Notes: generated by a model from the letters alone, not told the origin. DNA of 64,000 nucleotides from Bacteroidetes bacterium GWA2_40_15 (GCA_001768195.1 MENI01000115.1:1-64000), one strand, 5' to 3'; counted from the stretch's first letter, positions 37,103-46,846 are shown. Translations and numbers: made by a program.

Positions 37103-38038
37103 ATGCCTTTTAATAACGTCATAGAAGTTAAGAATGTCTGGAAATCATTCAAGACAATTCAGGCTGTAAAAGGCATTACCCTGAATATTTGCAAGGGTCA
37201 GTTTGTTGCGCTTCTGGGACCCAACGGAGCAGGGAAAACCACACTTGTGGAGATGATTGAAGGTATACAGAAGCCTGACTCAGGAGAAATCACTATAATG
37301 GGGAAAAAATGGAAAGGCAATGAAGATGAACTTCATCGTATTATTGGCCTTTCACTTCAGGAGACAAGATTCATCGACAAACTGAGGGTTACGGAAACTC
37401 TGATGCTTTTTGCAGGGTTTTTCAACATTGGGAAGCATAAGGTTGATGAAATTATCGAGATCGTAGGTCTGAAAGAAAAAAGGAAATCATATGTTGTAAA
37501 TCTCTCAGGTGGCCAGAGACAGAGACTTGCAATCGGCATAGCCCTGATCAACGATCCTGCAATCCTTTTGCTTGATGAACCAACCACAGGTCTCGATCCC
37601 AATGCAAGACGGGAAATCTGGGATATACTTCAGTCGCTGAGGAAAAAATCCGAAACCTCTATGATCCTTACAACGCACTATATGGAGGAGGCAGAGTATT
37701 TGTGCGACTATATAATTATAATGGATAACGGGATAATTCTTAAAGAAGGAACCCTTCAACAGCTTCTCAAAAATGAAACAACTGATAAAATTGTGGAATT
37801 TACAATTGAAAAAAATCTGGATTTCATCAGCTTGAATTCAACAGGCTTCCCTTTTAAAATACATGAGGGAGATTCAAAGGATCAGGGATTTATCACCCTG
37901 AAGAACTTCGAGACTGACCTTCCTGCATTCATGTCATTCCTCAAATCGCAGAATATTACTCTCAAACATATGGAATGCCGGCGCAAAACGCTTGATGATC
38001 TGTTTATATCATTAACAGGGAGGAAAATAAATGAATAA
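37103..38038 (+). CDS. ABC transporter ATP-binding protein
   Basis: A 311-residue ATPase. Walker A GPNGAGKTT is at residues 39-47, with the signature LSGGQRQRLAIGIA and Walker B ILLLDEPTTGLDP following. The H-loop is LTTHYMEEAEYLCD. The frame is open 25 codons upstream through the octamer repeat, but the start at 37103 (MPFNNVIEVKNVWKSF) is the natural one. It overlaps the permease by 8 bases. It belongs to the ABC-2 (drug/polysaccharide/antibiotic export) type. The substrate is unknown. Confidence 0.9.
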   Translation: MPFNNVIEVKNVWKSFKTIQAVKGITLNICKGQFVALLGPNGAGKTTLVEMIEGIQKPDSGEITIMGKKWKGNEDELHRIIGLSLQETRFIDKLRVTETLMLFAGFFNIGKHKVDEIIEIVGLKEKRKSYVVNLSGGQRQRLAIGIALINDPAILLLDEPTTGLDPNARREIWDILQSLRKKSETSMILTTHYMEEAEYLCDYIIIMDNGIILKEGTLQQLLKNETTDKIVEFTIEKNLDFISLNSTGFPFKIHEGDSKDQGFITLKNFETDLPAFMSFLKSQNITLKHMECRRKTLDDLFISLTGRKINE

Positions 38039-39173
38039 CTGGATCAGCTCCAGTCAGCTACGACAACTGTTTTTTGCCTTGTTCCGCGAGATAATCCGCG
38101 AACCGGGGGTTCTCTTCTGGGGTATTCTCTTCCCGATACTGATGGCCCTGGGGCTGGGGATTGCTTTTGCCAGAAAGCCTGATGTTACACGTAAAATTGC
38201 CATAATCTCAACAGAGGAAAAAGCAATAAACGAAAAAGGAGACTCAGTTATCACTGAATTCCTTGAAAAGAGCTGCGAAATAAACAGTTCTGAAAAATCG
38301 GGTGAATGGAAATGGAGATTTACTATTGAGGATGACAAACTTGGCAACTCGGTTTTCCTGTTCTACGAAATGAAGTGGGATGACGCCATGATTCTTCTGA
38401 AAAGAGGTACTCTCAATGTTCTTCTGATGGGAGCATATGGTAAGGCAGAATACCATTTCGACCCGATGAATTCTGATGCGGAGCTGACATATCTCAAGCT
38501 CAGCAACATCATTGGCGAAGGAAAAATCCTGGAAGTAAAAAGCAACACTGAAATCAGACCTCTGACAATAACCGGAACAAGATATATCGACTTTCTGGTT
38601 CCGGGCCTTATCTCACTGGGGGTTATGATGTCATGTATGTGGGGGATAAGCTATGGAATAATAGAAAAAAGATCAAAAAAGCTTCTGCGTCGCATGATTG
38701 CCACACCGATGAAAAAATCACACTTCCTGATAGCCCTTATTTCAGTACGGATCATAATGAATTTTATAGAATCGCTGGTCCTTTTCCTGTTCGTCCTGTT
38801 TGCATTCGATATGACAATCCAGGGTGACATTACGGCCCTCATACTGATTTTTATTGCCGGGAATATCGCATTTTCGGGGATTGCAGTGTTTGTATCATCA
38901 CATACTTCAAATACAGAAGTAGGAAATGGCCTGATAAATTTTGTAGTTACGCCGATGATGGTTCTTTCAGGTATCTTTTTCAGCTACCAGAATTTCCCTG
39001 AATGGAGTCTTCCGGTTATTAAGAACATGCCTCTTACAATGCTTGCCGATGGCATCAGAAGCATCTTCAACGAAGGTGCAGGATACAACCAGGTGGCATT
39101 CCCGATACTTATCCTGATATTAATCGGGGGTGTCTTTTTCTTTGCCGGCCTGAAAATATTCAAATGGCATTAA
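38031..39173 (+). CDS. ABC-2 type permease
   Basis: A 380-residue permease with one N-terminal membrane helix (PGVLFWGILFPILMALGLGI), an extracytoplasmic domain of about 150 residues, and about five C-terminal helices from residue 185 (DFLVPGLISLGVMMSCMWGI). The block MVLSGIFFSYQNFPEW and the following PLTMLADGIR match ABC2_membrane proteins. It pairs with the ATPase that overlaps it and forms an exporter of unknown substrate. Confidence 0.88.
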   Translation: MNNWISSSQLRQLFFALFREIIREPGVLFWGILFPILMALGLGIAFARKPDVTRKIAIISTEEKAINEKGDSVITEFLEKSCEINSSEKSGEWKWRFTIEDDKLGNSVFLFYEMKWDDAMILLKRGTLNVLLMGAYGKAEYHFDPMNSDAELTYLKLSNIIGEGKILEVKSNTEIRPLTITGTRYIDFLVPGLISLGVMMSCMWGISYGIIEKRSKKLLRRMIATPMKKSHFLIALISVRIIMNFIESLVLFLFVLFAFDMTIQGDITALILIFIAGNIAFSGIAVFVSSHTSNTEVGNGLINFVVTPMMVLSGIFFSYQNFPEWSLPVIKNMPLTMLADGIRSIFNEGAGYNQVAFPILILILIGGVFFFAGLKIFKWH

Positions 39174-39258
39174 AGGAAAATAAATCTGACTATATGCAGC
39201 AAATCTGTTTTCGTTAAGTCTTTATTCTGGAAAACAGGGATCATAAAAACAGATTAAT

Positions 39259-39978
39259 ATGAAAAATATCAGATTATTTACAGTACTGGGTATTCTCCTC
39301 TGCATTACTCTCTCATCACAGGCACAGAACAGAAAAACGGTTTATGGCAATAAAAAAGTTGTTTCAAAAGAAAGAGAGGCCGGATCATTTGATGGTTTGC
39401 GTGTAAGTTCCGGAATTGATGTCTATCTGAAACAGGGAAATAAAGAAGCCATAACTGTCGAAACCGATGAAAATCTTCAGGAATATATACTTACAGAGAT
39501 TGATGGCGGAGTTCTTCGGGTCTACACCGAGGTGAATATCAGGGATTCAAAAGAGAAAAAGGTTTATGTAACAATGAAAGATATAAGGTCAATTAAAGCA
39601 AGCAGCGCCGGAGATGTAATAGGTGAATCAATAATTAAATCTGATGAATTAGAATTGTCAGCCAGCAGTGCCGGAGATATAAAGCTGGAGGTGTATGCCA
39701 GGAAATTGGATGTTAATATAAGCAGTTCAGGTGACATGACTCTCTCAGGAGAAGCCGATGTTCTTGAAGCAGATATGAGCAGTGCAGGCGACCTGAAAGC
39801 CTATAATCTGAAGGTCAGAGAGGCCGATATATCAGCATCAAGTGCCGGTGATGCTGATGTAAATGTCACAGAACGGCTCAGAGCAAGGTCTTCCAGCGCA
39901 GGAGACATCAATTATACCGGAAATCCCAGATATATTGACGCAAATTCGTCAAGCGCCGGAAGCGTACACAAAAGATAG
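39259..39978 (+). CDS. Exported GIN-domain (DUF2807) protein
   Basis: A 239-residue protein with a signal peptide (MKNIRLFTVLGILLCITLSSQAQ). The body carries the GIN-domain opening FDGLRVSSGIDVYLKQGN. From about residue 114 an S-S-A-G-D motif recurs about every 16-22 residues (ASSAGD, SSSGD, SSAGD), as in a right-handed beta-helix with ladders of Ser and Asp. It is probably surface or periplasmic. The role is unknown. It ends at a terminator that lies inside the next gene. Confidence 0.8.
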   Translation: MKNIRLFTVLGILLCITLSSQAQNRKTVYGNKKVVSKEREAGSFDGLRVSSGIDVYLKQGNKEAITVETDENLQEYILTEIDGGVLRVYTEVNIRDSKEKKVYVTMKDIRSIKASSAGDVIGESIIKSDELELSASSAGDIKLEVYARKLDVNISSSGDMTLSGEADVLEADMSSAGDLKAYNLKVREADISASSAGDADVNVTERLRARSSSAGDINYTGNPRYIDANSSSAGSVHKR

Positions 39979-40006
39979 TTACATATCAATATATATACCC
40001 TCATTA

Positions 40007-41383
40007 TTATGAGCCGTTGGAATGGTCCAACGGCTTTTTCCCGCTTTTCAGCTTGAATTTCTTTTCAAAATCATTCAGAACCTCTTTCAGATCCGGACTG
40101 CCAATCTCCTGCAGATCATAATAAACCCTGGTATTTGGTTTCGTAATCTTTATGATCCTGTTCAGGTCAATCGGAGTTGCTATTATTACACTGTCGCAAT
40201 CTGTGTTGTTGATGGTGGTTTCCAGGTCTTTCAGCTGCTGCTTGCCATAACCCATTGCCGGTAACAGAGTTCCAATGTTTGGATACTGCCGGAATGTTTC
40301 ACTAAGCCTTCCTACGGTATATGGTCTGGGATCAACAAGCTCTGCAGCACCGAATTTCCGGGCAGCTACAACACCTGCTCCTATTTTCATCTCTCCATGA
40401 GTGAGAGTCGGGCCATCCTCTACAACGAGGACTCTCTTCCCTTTAATAACCGACACATCATCAACCTTAATCGGAGAGACACCATCAATAACGATCGCAT
40501 TTTTGTTCACCTTGTCAATACTCTCCCTGACTATCTGAATTGCCTCGGGAGAAGCACTGTCCATTTTATTGATCACAACAACATCTGCCAGGCGGAGTGT
40601 TACCTCCCCGGGATAATATTTCAGTTCATGACCAGCCCGGTGAGGATCGGTTACTGTTATCATAAGATCAGGCTTGTAAAACGGGTAGTCATTATTACCT
40701 CCATCCCATAAAATCACATCACAACCTGACGGGTCCTTCTCTGCCGCACGTACGATAGCTTCATAATCAACTCCGGCATAAATTACATTGCCTCTAACCA
40801 CATGAGGTTCATACTCCTCCATCTCCTCAACTGTACACTTATGCTTTGCAAGGTCCTTTACATCAGCAAATCTTTGCACCTTCTGGGCGTTCAGGTCACC
40901 ATATGGCATGGGATGGCGTATGGCAACCACTTTGAGTCCCTTTTCCATAAGAAGCTCAATTACTCTCCTTGATGTCTGACTCTTGCCACAACCGGTTCTG
41001 ACAGCCCCAACTGCAATAACAGGTTTCGTGCTTCTGATCATTGTATCAGCAGGTCCAAGCAGAACAAAATTCGCACCTGCTGCATTCACTATGGCACTGA
41101 CTGACATCACTTTCTGATATGTAACATCACTGTATGAAAAAACGCAATCGGATACTTTATGTTTTTTTATCAGACCGGGAAGATTCTCTTCGGATACGAT
41201 CGGAATTCCATCGGGATAAAGCCTGCCTGCAAGCTCTTTTGGATATTTACGTCCGTCAATATCAGGAATCTGGGCTGCAGTAAATGCCACAACATTGCAG
41301 GATGAATTGTCCCTGTAACAGGTATTGAAATTATGGAAATCACGACCTGCAGCACCAATTATGATGACATTTTTCTTCGCCAT
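40007..41383 (-). CDS. Predicted GTPase, cyclic 2,3-diphosphoglycerate synthetase-like
   Basis: A 458-residue protein. The N-terminus has a Rossmann-like start (NVIIIGAAGRDFHNF). A P-loop GAVRTGCGKS lies at residues 126-135, followed by ILWDGGNNDYPFYKPDLMIT and DVVVINKMDSA, as in G-domain proteins. This is the family of archaeal cyclic 2,3-diphosphoglycerate synthetase. In bacteria the role is not established, and it may act on another phosphorylated or carbamoylated substrate. It is monocistronic and divergent from acpH. Its last 12 codons contain the terminator of the opposite gene. Confidence 0.75.
   Translation of the reverse strand: MAKKNVIIIGAAGRDFHNFNTCYRDNSSCNVVAFTAAQIPDIDGRKYPKELAGRLYPDGIPIVSEENLPGLIKKHKVSDCVFSYSDVTYQKVMSVSAIVNAAGANFVLLGPADTMIRSTKPVIAVGAVRTGCGKSQTSRRVIELLMEKGLKVVAIRHPMPYGDLNAQKVQRFADVKDLAKHKCTVEEMEEYEPHVVRGNVIYAGVDYEAIVRAAEKDPSGCDVILWDGGNNDYPFYKPDLMITVTDPHRAGHELKYYPGEVTLRLADVVVINKMDSASPEAIQIVRESIDKVNKNAIVIDGVSPIKVDDVSVIKGKRVLVVEDGPTLTHGEMKIGAGVVAARKFGAAELVDPRPYTVGRLSETFRQYPNIGTLLPAMGYGKQQLKDLETTINNTDCDSVIIATPIDLNRIIKITKPNTRVYYDLQEIGSPDLKEVLNDFEKKFKLKSGKKPLDHSNGS
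40012..40038 (+). terminator. Terminator of the GIN-domain gene, within the opposing CDS
   Basis: A perfect stem AGCCGTTGGA/TCCAACGGCT with loop ATGG lies at 40012-40035. With the T at 40035 it runs into TTTTT on the plus strand. It is 33 bases after the GIN gene stop. It also encodes the C-terminal residues of the convergent GTPase. Confidence 0.7.
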
Positions 41384-41569
41384 AAATCCTCCTTGTTTTT
41401 ACTGAATATTTTGTCAGAGAATGATATTTCATTTTAAAATGTAGCAACAAATTTATAATTTGCGTAGTGAAATTCCGAGCATTTCAGCGTATTTTTTAAA
41501 ATGATATTTTTATCGTTTAGTTTCTTGATTTACATTTATTTAGCAGAGTTTTTCTCATTTACTAAAAAC

Positions 41570-41595
41570 ATGTTAAAGAAAATGTTTTTTAACAT
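41570..41595. promoter_or_regulatory. Inverted repeat ATGTTAAA-N10-TTTAACAT
   Basis: Two 8-base arms (41570-41577 and 41588-41595) pair perfectly across 10 bases, in the 253-base divergent gap and 42 bases before the acpH-like gene. It could be an operator. No regulator can be named, and the surrounding DNA is AT-rich, which raises the chance of coincidence. Nothing else was recognised in the gap 41384-41636. Confidence 0.35.
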
Positions 41596-41636
41596 TTCAG
41601 GTATATGGCAAATTCTTTGTACTATTATGTCATAAT

Positions 41637-42248
41637 ATGAATGTGCTTGCCCACATATATTTGTCCGGTGATTCTGATAAAATAATCATTGGTAATTACA
41701 TAGGCGACTATGTAAAAGGCAAGGATTATCTAAACTATCCCGAACTGATTAGAAAGGGCATAATAATTCACCGGCATATTGACGCATTTACCGACAAGCA
41801 TCCGGTGGTGCATCGCAGCAAGATTTTTTTTACAAGGAAGTATCATAAATATTCCGGCGTAGTAACAGATATTATCTACGATCATTTTCTGACTAAAGAA
41901 TGGGACTTTTTCTCCAGACGGCCTCTTGAAAGTGTAACCTATAACTTCTACAGGGCCATGGTAAACAACTATGATGTAATGCCTGAAAATGTTAGGGAAA
42001 TGATGCCATTCTTCATAATTAACAACTGGATAGAATCATACCAGACAATTAACGGGATCAGGCATGTACTTAATACGCTGAGCAAGCATTCTACTCTGCC
42101 GAATGAGACCAGGTTTGCCATTCGTGCCCTTAAAAAAAATTATTACTCCCTGCAGGATGACTTTATGGAATTCTTTCCTCAGCTGATCGATTATGTTGAA
42201 AAAGAGTTCGGGATACAGATCTCACACAGAATAACAGTTCCGTTCTGA
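41637..42248 (+). CDS. acpH: Acyl carrier protein phosphodiesterase family protein
   Basis: A 203-residue protein of the AcpH (DUF479) HD-like family. The N-terminus MNVLAHIYLSGDS and IIGNYIGDYVKG, the IHRHIDAFTDKHPVV block and SGVVTDIIYDHFLTKEW contain the conserved His and Asp residues. The E. coli member removes 4'-phosphopantetheine from ACP. Its stop directly abuts that of rodA, which is convergent. Confidence 0.82.
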   Translation: MNVLAHIYLSGDSDKIIIGNYIGDYVKGKDYLNYPELIRKGIIIHRHIDAFTDKHPVVHRSKIFFTRKYHKYSGVVTDIIYDHFLTKEWDFFSRRPLESVTYNFYRAMVNNYDVMPENVREMMPFFIINNWIESYQTINGIRHVLNTLSKHSTLPNETRFAIRALKKNYYSLQDDFMEFFPQLIDYVEKEFGIQISHRITVPF

Positions 42249-43673
42249 TCAGACCAGATATTCATTCCGGCTGGCATCCAGCCTCAGAAAAATAAAAAGC
42301 AGCAGAGTGAAGCCCCATAATGAGCTTCCTCCATAACTGAAGAATGGCAGTGGAATTCCTATTACCGGAACAATCCCGATCGCCATTCCTATATTGATAA
42401 ATACATGCAGAAACAATATGGACACCACTCCGTAACCATATACCCTGGAAAATACTGATCGTTGCCTCTCTGCAAGAAAAATGAGCCTTAAAAACAAGAA
42501 CAGATAAGTTCCGATCACAACAACAGAACCTGTAAAACCCCACTCCTCTCCAATAGTACAGAAAATAAAATCTGAACTTTGCTTGGGAACAAACTTGAAT
42601 TTCGTCTGAGTGCCCTGCAGATAACCTTTTCCTGTCATACCGCCTGAACCTATTGAGATAATTGACTGATTGACATTATAACCGGTACCCTGAGGGTCTG
42701 ATTTTATTCCAAGAAGAATATTGATCCTGTCTCTCTGGTGTTCAGGAAGTGCATTATTAAAGGTATAATCTACAGAATTGATAAATAGCAGGCTGCCTGT
42801 AAGAAAAAGGTATATGATCAGAACCGATATTGCCTTCCTTGTGTAAATGTACCAGGCATAAAAAAATCCTGACAACAGAAGTGATGTCAATATAACCAGC
42901 TCATTACCAAGGCGTTTAAATATGTAATAATCAAGTATATATATAACAGACCCAATAAGTACAAAGATCCCTGTACTTACAAGTGGAAGTCTCCACTTAC
43001 GGGTGGCAAACCATACAAGTAATACAGCTATAATCACCAGTGCAAGCGACAGGTAAAAATTATCTATCAGAAGGGTCATAAAGAACAGTACAACTGCAAG
43101 GAATCCGGAAACAAATACATACGGACTCATCCCTTCCCTGAACAGCACCAGAAAAAGTGCAAGAAAAACGACAGTTGATCCCATATCAGGCTGAATGGCA
43201 GTCAGCAAGGCCGGCAGAAGGATAATAGCTGACGCAGGAAGCAGAACTCCCCAGCGCGTAAGATCATGCCGGCGCGTATTAAGGTATCCTGCCAGACCAA
43301 GCGCTGTTCCAAACTTGGCGAACTCCGAAGGTTGCAGGCTGAACCAGCTGAATTCGAACCACGATCTGGCTCCATTTATCTCAGTTCCGAAGATCAGTAC
43401 CAAAATAAGCAGAAGAATAATTATCCCATAGATAACCCATGAAAAGAAGAAATAGAATCTGTTATCGATAATGAGAATAAAAATTCCGGTAACAATAGCG
43501 GCAGTAATCCAGATAAACTGCTTGCCATATCGCTGTGAAAGATCGAGCATGCGTGAATGCTCCTCATTAAATACTGCCGCATAAATATTCAGCCAGCCCA
43601 TTATTACCAGCAATAAATACAGGAGTATTGTGATCTTGTCAAGACTGATCCATATGTTAATGCTGCGTCTCAC
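42249..43673 (-). CDS. rodA: Rod-shape SEDS glycosyltransferase RodA
   Basis: A 474-residue membrane protein with about ten helices. SEDS marks are GARSWFEFSWFSLQPSEFAK, the loop GTGYNVNQSIISIGSGGMTG with QSSDFIFCTIGEEWGF, and GIPLPFFSYGGSS. It polymerises lipid II glycans during elongation with the PBP2 encoded just upstream, whose gene it overlaps by 17 bases. It is the last gene of the mre operon. Confidence 0.95.
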   Translation of the reverse strand: MRRSINIWISLDKITILLYLLLVIMGWLNIYAAVFNEEHSRMLDLSQRYGKQFIWITAAIVTGIFILIIDNRFYFFFSWVIYGIIILLLILVLIFGTEINGARSWFEFSWFSLQPSEFAKFGTALGLAGYLNTRRHDLTRWGVLLPASAIILLPALLTAIQPDMGSTVVFLALFLVLFREGMSPYVFVSGFLAVVLFFMTLLIDNFYLSLALVIIAVLLVWFATRKWRLPLVSTGIFVLIGSVIYILDYYIFKRLGNELVILTSLLLSGFFYAWYIYTRKAISVLIIYLFLTGSLLFINSVDYTFNNALPEHQRDRINILLGIKSDPQGTGYNVNQSIISIGSGGMTGKGYLQGTQTKFKFVPKQSSDFIFCTIGEEWGFTGSVVVIGTYLFLFLRLIFLAERQRSVFSRVYGYGVVSILFLHVFINIGMAIGIVPVIGIPLPFFSYGGSSLWGFTLLLFIFLRLDASRNEYLV

Positions 43674-45498
43674 TCTTTATTAGCTTTTCTTCAAGATTAA
43701 GGTCAAGGATCCTTTGCTCCAGATATTTGTTGGATATTGATCCTCTGATATATTTTTCCATCATCAGACTGGCAACCGGAGCTGCGGAGGTCGATCCGAA
43801 GCCCGCATTTTCCACATAAACTGCAATAGCAATTTTCGGATTGTCTTTAGGTGCAAAGGCAATGAATACAGAATGGTCATCACCATGAGGATTCTGGGCA
43901 GTACCTGTCTTGCCACAAACTATGATATCCTTTATTGCTGCAACTCTTGCAGTTGCACCGGGAACTCCGCTGACAGCACCTTCCATTCCCGAAATAATGG
44001 TTTCAAAATTTGCAGAGTCAATACTGATCTGATGTTTTGTTTTAAACCTTGGATTAAGCTTTCCTTCCCTGCCAACTTCCTTAACAATATGAGGTGTGTA
44101 GTAATAACCTCTGTTGGCAATTGCTGCTGTCATATTTGCCATCTGCAAAGGTGTCGTTCCTATTTCTCCCTGACCTATTGCCATAGATATAACAGTTAAT
44201 GCTTTCCATCTGTTTTTCCCATGATACCTGTCGTAATATGACGGAGATGGAATAAATCCGGTCAGTTCATTGACAAAATCAGTACCCAGCCTTGCACCAA
44301 ATCCAAATTGATCAAGATATTCTTTCCACTTGCTGAAGGCTTCTGTAACATTACTGTATTTATTGTTTTCAAGTACTCTCCTGTAGGTTTGGCAGAAATA
44401 GGAATTACATGAATTAGCTACTGCATTAATGAGATCGAGAGGCGAAGCATGGCCATGGCATCCGACAAAGAGGTAACCATAATTACAGCCAAATTTAGTG
44501 TCAGCTGATATTACACCCTCCTGAAGTCCGATCAGCCCGTTAACCGGTTTAAACGTAGAACCCGGAGGATATGAGGCCATTAAGGCTCTGTTAAATAGCG
44601 GCAGTATAGCTGTATCAGACTGAAGCCTGGCAAAATTCTCCGATCTGACTCTTCCTACAAGTAGCCCGGGATCGTAATTCGGTGCTGAAACAAGTGCCAG
44701 CACCTCTCCTGTTTCAGGTTCAATGGCAACGATGCTTCCTCTTTTATTTCTCATGAGTAACTCACCATACTCCTGCAGATCAAGGTCAATTGATGATATT
44801 ATATCTGAACCCTGAACAGCCACTGTATCCATTTCCCCGTCGGCATACGAACCTTTAATGCGACTGAAAACGTCAACCATAAAGATCCTGACTCCTTTCT
44901 GACCCCGGAGGTCATTTTCGTATGCCTCTTCAATACCGCTTTTTCCGATATAATCACCCGGCTTGTAGTATGGATTCTTCCTTATAATGCTTTCATCAAC
45001 CTCGCTTACATATCCAAGTATATGAGCTGCAACGGGGCGTGTGTATTTACGGAGTGTTCTTGGCTGGACATAAAACCCGGGATATAAGAACATCTTCTCC
45101 TGGAACCTGGCATAGGTTTCATTGGATACCTGCTTAAGAAACACAGAAGGGGCACGCCTTGAATAGTTGATTGAAGCCTTCATCTGCCTGTTAAAAACAT
45201 CATTCGTAATATTGAGCAGGGAACAAAATCCGGCGGTATCTATCATCCTGTCAGTCTGCGCGGGAATTACCATAATATCATAAGCTGCCTGATTGGAAAC
45301 AATCAGTTTCCCATTCCTGTCGTAAATCAGCCCCCGGGCCGGATACTGTGTTACATATCGCAGTACATTATTGTCAGCAGAGAGCCGGTATGTGTCTTTA
45401 ACTACCTGTATTATAAATAGTCTTATTATGAGCATTAAAGATGCCAGCACAATAAGCGCCATTATAATATATTTCCGGTTTATAAATAAATCCTTCAT
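43657..45498 (-). CDS. mrdA: Penicillin-binding protein 2, elongation transpeptidase
   Basis: A 613-residue class B PBP. One N-terminal membrane helix (about 12-32) is followed by the dimerisation/pedestal domain. The transpeptidase motifs are SxxK at 314-317 (STFK), SCN in ANSCNSYFC and KTGTAQN. It cross-links peptidoglycan in the periplasm together with RodA. It lies 11 bases after mreD. Confidence 0.95.
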   Translation of the reverse strand: MKDLFINRKYIIMALIVLASLMLIIRLFIIQVVKDTYRLSADNNVLRYVTQYPARGLIYDRNGKLIVSNQAAYDIMVIPAQTDRMIDTAGFCSLLNITNDVFNRQMKASINYSRRAPSVFLKQVSNETYARFQEKMFLYPGFYVQPRTLRKYTRPVAAHILGYVSEVDESIIRKNPYYKPGDYIGKSGIEEAYENDLRGQKGVRIFMVDVFSRIKGSYADGEMDTVAVQGSDIISSIDLDLQEYGELLMRNKRGSIVAIEPETGEVLALVSAPNYDPGLLVGRVRSENFARLQSDTAILPLFNRALMASYPPGSTFKPVNGLIGLQEGVISADTKFGCNYGYLFVGCHGHASPLDLINAVANSCNSYFCQTYRRVLENNKYSNVTEAFSKWKEYLDQFGFGARLGTDFVNELTGFIPSPSYYDRYHGKNRWKALTVISMAIGQGEIGTTPLQMANMTAAIANRGYYYTPHIVKEVGREGKLNPRFKTKHQISIDSANFETIISGMEGAVSGVPGATARVAAIKDIIVCGKTGTAQNPHGDDHSVFIAFAPKDNPKIAIAVYVENAGFGSTSAAPVASLMMEKYIRGSISNKYLEQRILDLNLEEKLIKSETQH

Positions 45499-45509
45499 AA
45501 TTATCCGGA

Positions 45510-46016
45510 TTACCTGCCCCTCCTGTAAAATTCTATTATCAGCACAAATATAATTGTGAAAAGAGAACTCAGCATTACCCTGAGCAATGTTCTGAAGAAA
45601 TCAGTAAATCTGAATACCTCAAGATAGAAAAGAGCTGTATGATGAATGATCACAATTGTTAATGAATAGAACAGGAACCATCTGAAACCATAAATTAGCA
45701 TCGAAGGGCTTGCTCCGGGTTCATATCCATCACGGGGAGAAATAAACCTGAGTACAAAAGGGCGGACGAATCCGGCAAGAACTGAGGCTGAAGAATGCAT
45801 CCCCGGTGAACCGGAGTAGAAATCGATTACCATACCCATACAGAATGAAAGTATCAGTAGCAACCAGGAGGGTATCTCTACCGGTAACAGAAGGATGAAA
45901 ATTATATATATATAAGGATTTACATACCCGCTGAACTGGATATTATTAAACAGCAGAACCTGTAAAAGTACCAGCAGAATAAAAATCAGACTGAATCTTA
46001 AGATTGAGTTGATCAT
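45510..46016 (-). CDS. mreD: Rod shape-determining protein MreD
   Basis: A 168-residue inner-membrane protein with about five helices (LRFSLIFILLVLLQVLLFNN, PYIYIIFILLLPVEIPSWLLL). MreD sequences diverge fast, so the call rests mainly on length, helix pattern, the GMVIDFYSGSPGMHSSA loop and position between mreC and mrdA. It overlaps mreC by 4 bases. Confidence 0.88.
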   Translation of the reverse strand: MINSILRFSLIFILLVLLQVLLFNNIQFSGYVNPYIYIIFILLLPVEIPSWLLLILSFCMGMVIDFYSGSPGMHSSASVLAGFVRPFVLRFISPRDGYEPGASPSMLIYGFRWFLFYSLTIVIIHHTALFYLEVFRFTDFFRTLLRVMLSSLFTIIFVLIIEFYRRGR

Positions 46017-46834
46017 TGAATTTGTTTATCAAGTTCAATTAATTCCTTTTTCTTCTTATTATCAACCACATCGACAAAATGAAGCTTTCGGTAATCTGTC
46101 TTAAGTAAGACTGTAATCGTGTAAAAATCACTGCCTGGCTTTTCAAAATCAGTAACGGTACCAACCATTACTCCTTCAGGAAAAACAGCTGAGTATCCTG
46201 TCGTTTCAATTGTATCGCCAATGCTGAAAACCACATGCTGGGGAATGTCACTCAGGGTAGCCTTCCGGTAATCTCTTCCGTCCCAGCTCAATGATCCGAA
46301 GTATCCGTTGGATCTTATCCTTGCACTAACTCTGAAATCGAGGTTAAGCAATGACATGGCAACTGAGAAGTTCTCGGAACAGCCTACTATTACACCGGCC
46401 ACTCCTCCATCAGCTATTATCGCCATATCTTTCTCCAGACCATGCCGCGTTCCTTTATTTATTATAAAAAAATTCTTCTGCTTGTTTACTGAGTTATCGG
46501 TCAGTCTGGCTGTTGTATACTGGTATTGCTGCTGGTAAATAGTGTCAGAGACAGAAAAAAAAACCGAGCTGCTGTTTCTGACCAGTCTGTTAATGCTATT
46601 TCTGAGGGCTGTATTTTCCGAAGCAAGATTTTCATTTATTTCATGCAACCGGAAATAGCTTCTCATATTGCTTATATTCTCTTCAAAACCATAAGTAAGA
46701 CGTCTTACACTGTTTACCGTCCTGGTATTGTGGTAATAATTTCGTGTTGCAAGGAAATATACCGCTATCCCCTCAAGGATCAAAAAGATTATCAGGTTAT
46801 TGTATCGCTCCAGGAAATTCAGAAGATTCCTCAT
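46013..46834 (-). CDS. mreC: Rod shape-determining protein MreC
   Basis: A 273-residue protein with one membrane helix (about 13-30), a periplasmic coiled coil, and a beta-rich domain with the blocks NKGTRHGLEKDMAIIADGGVAG and VFPEGVMVGTVTDFEKPGS. It links MreB to PBP2/RodA. It lies 12 bases after mreB. Confidence 0.92.
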   Translation of the reverse strand: MRNLLNFLERYNNLIIFLILEGIAVYFLATRNYYHNTRTVNSVRRLTYGFEENISNMRSYFRLHEINENLASENTALRNSINRLVRNSSSVFFSVSDTIYQQQYQYTTARLTDNSVNKQKNFFIINKGTRHGLEKDMAIIADGGVAGVIVGCSENFSVAMSLLNLDFRVSARIRSNGYFGSLSWDGRDYRKATLSDIPQHVVFSIGDTIETTGYSAVFPEGVMVGTVTDFEKPGSDFYTITVLLKTDYRKLHFVDVVDNKKKKELIELDKQIQ

Positions 46835-46846
46835 TTACCTGCCGGA

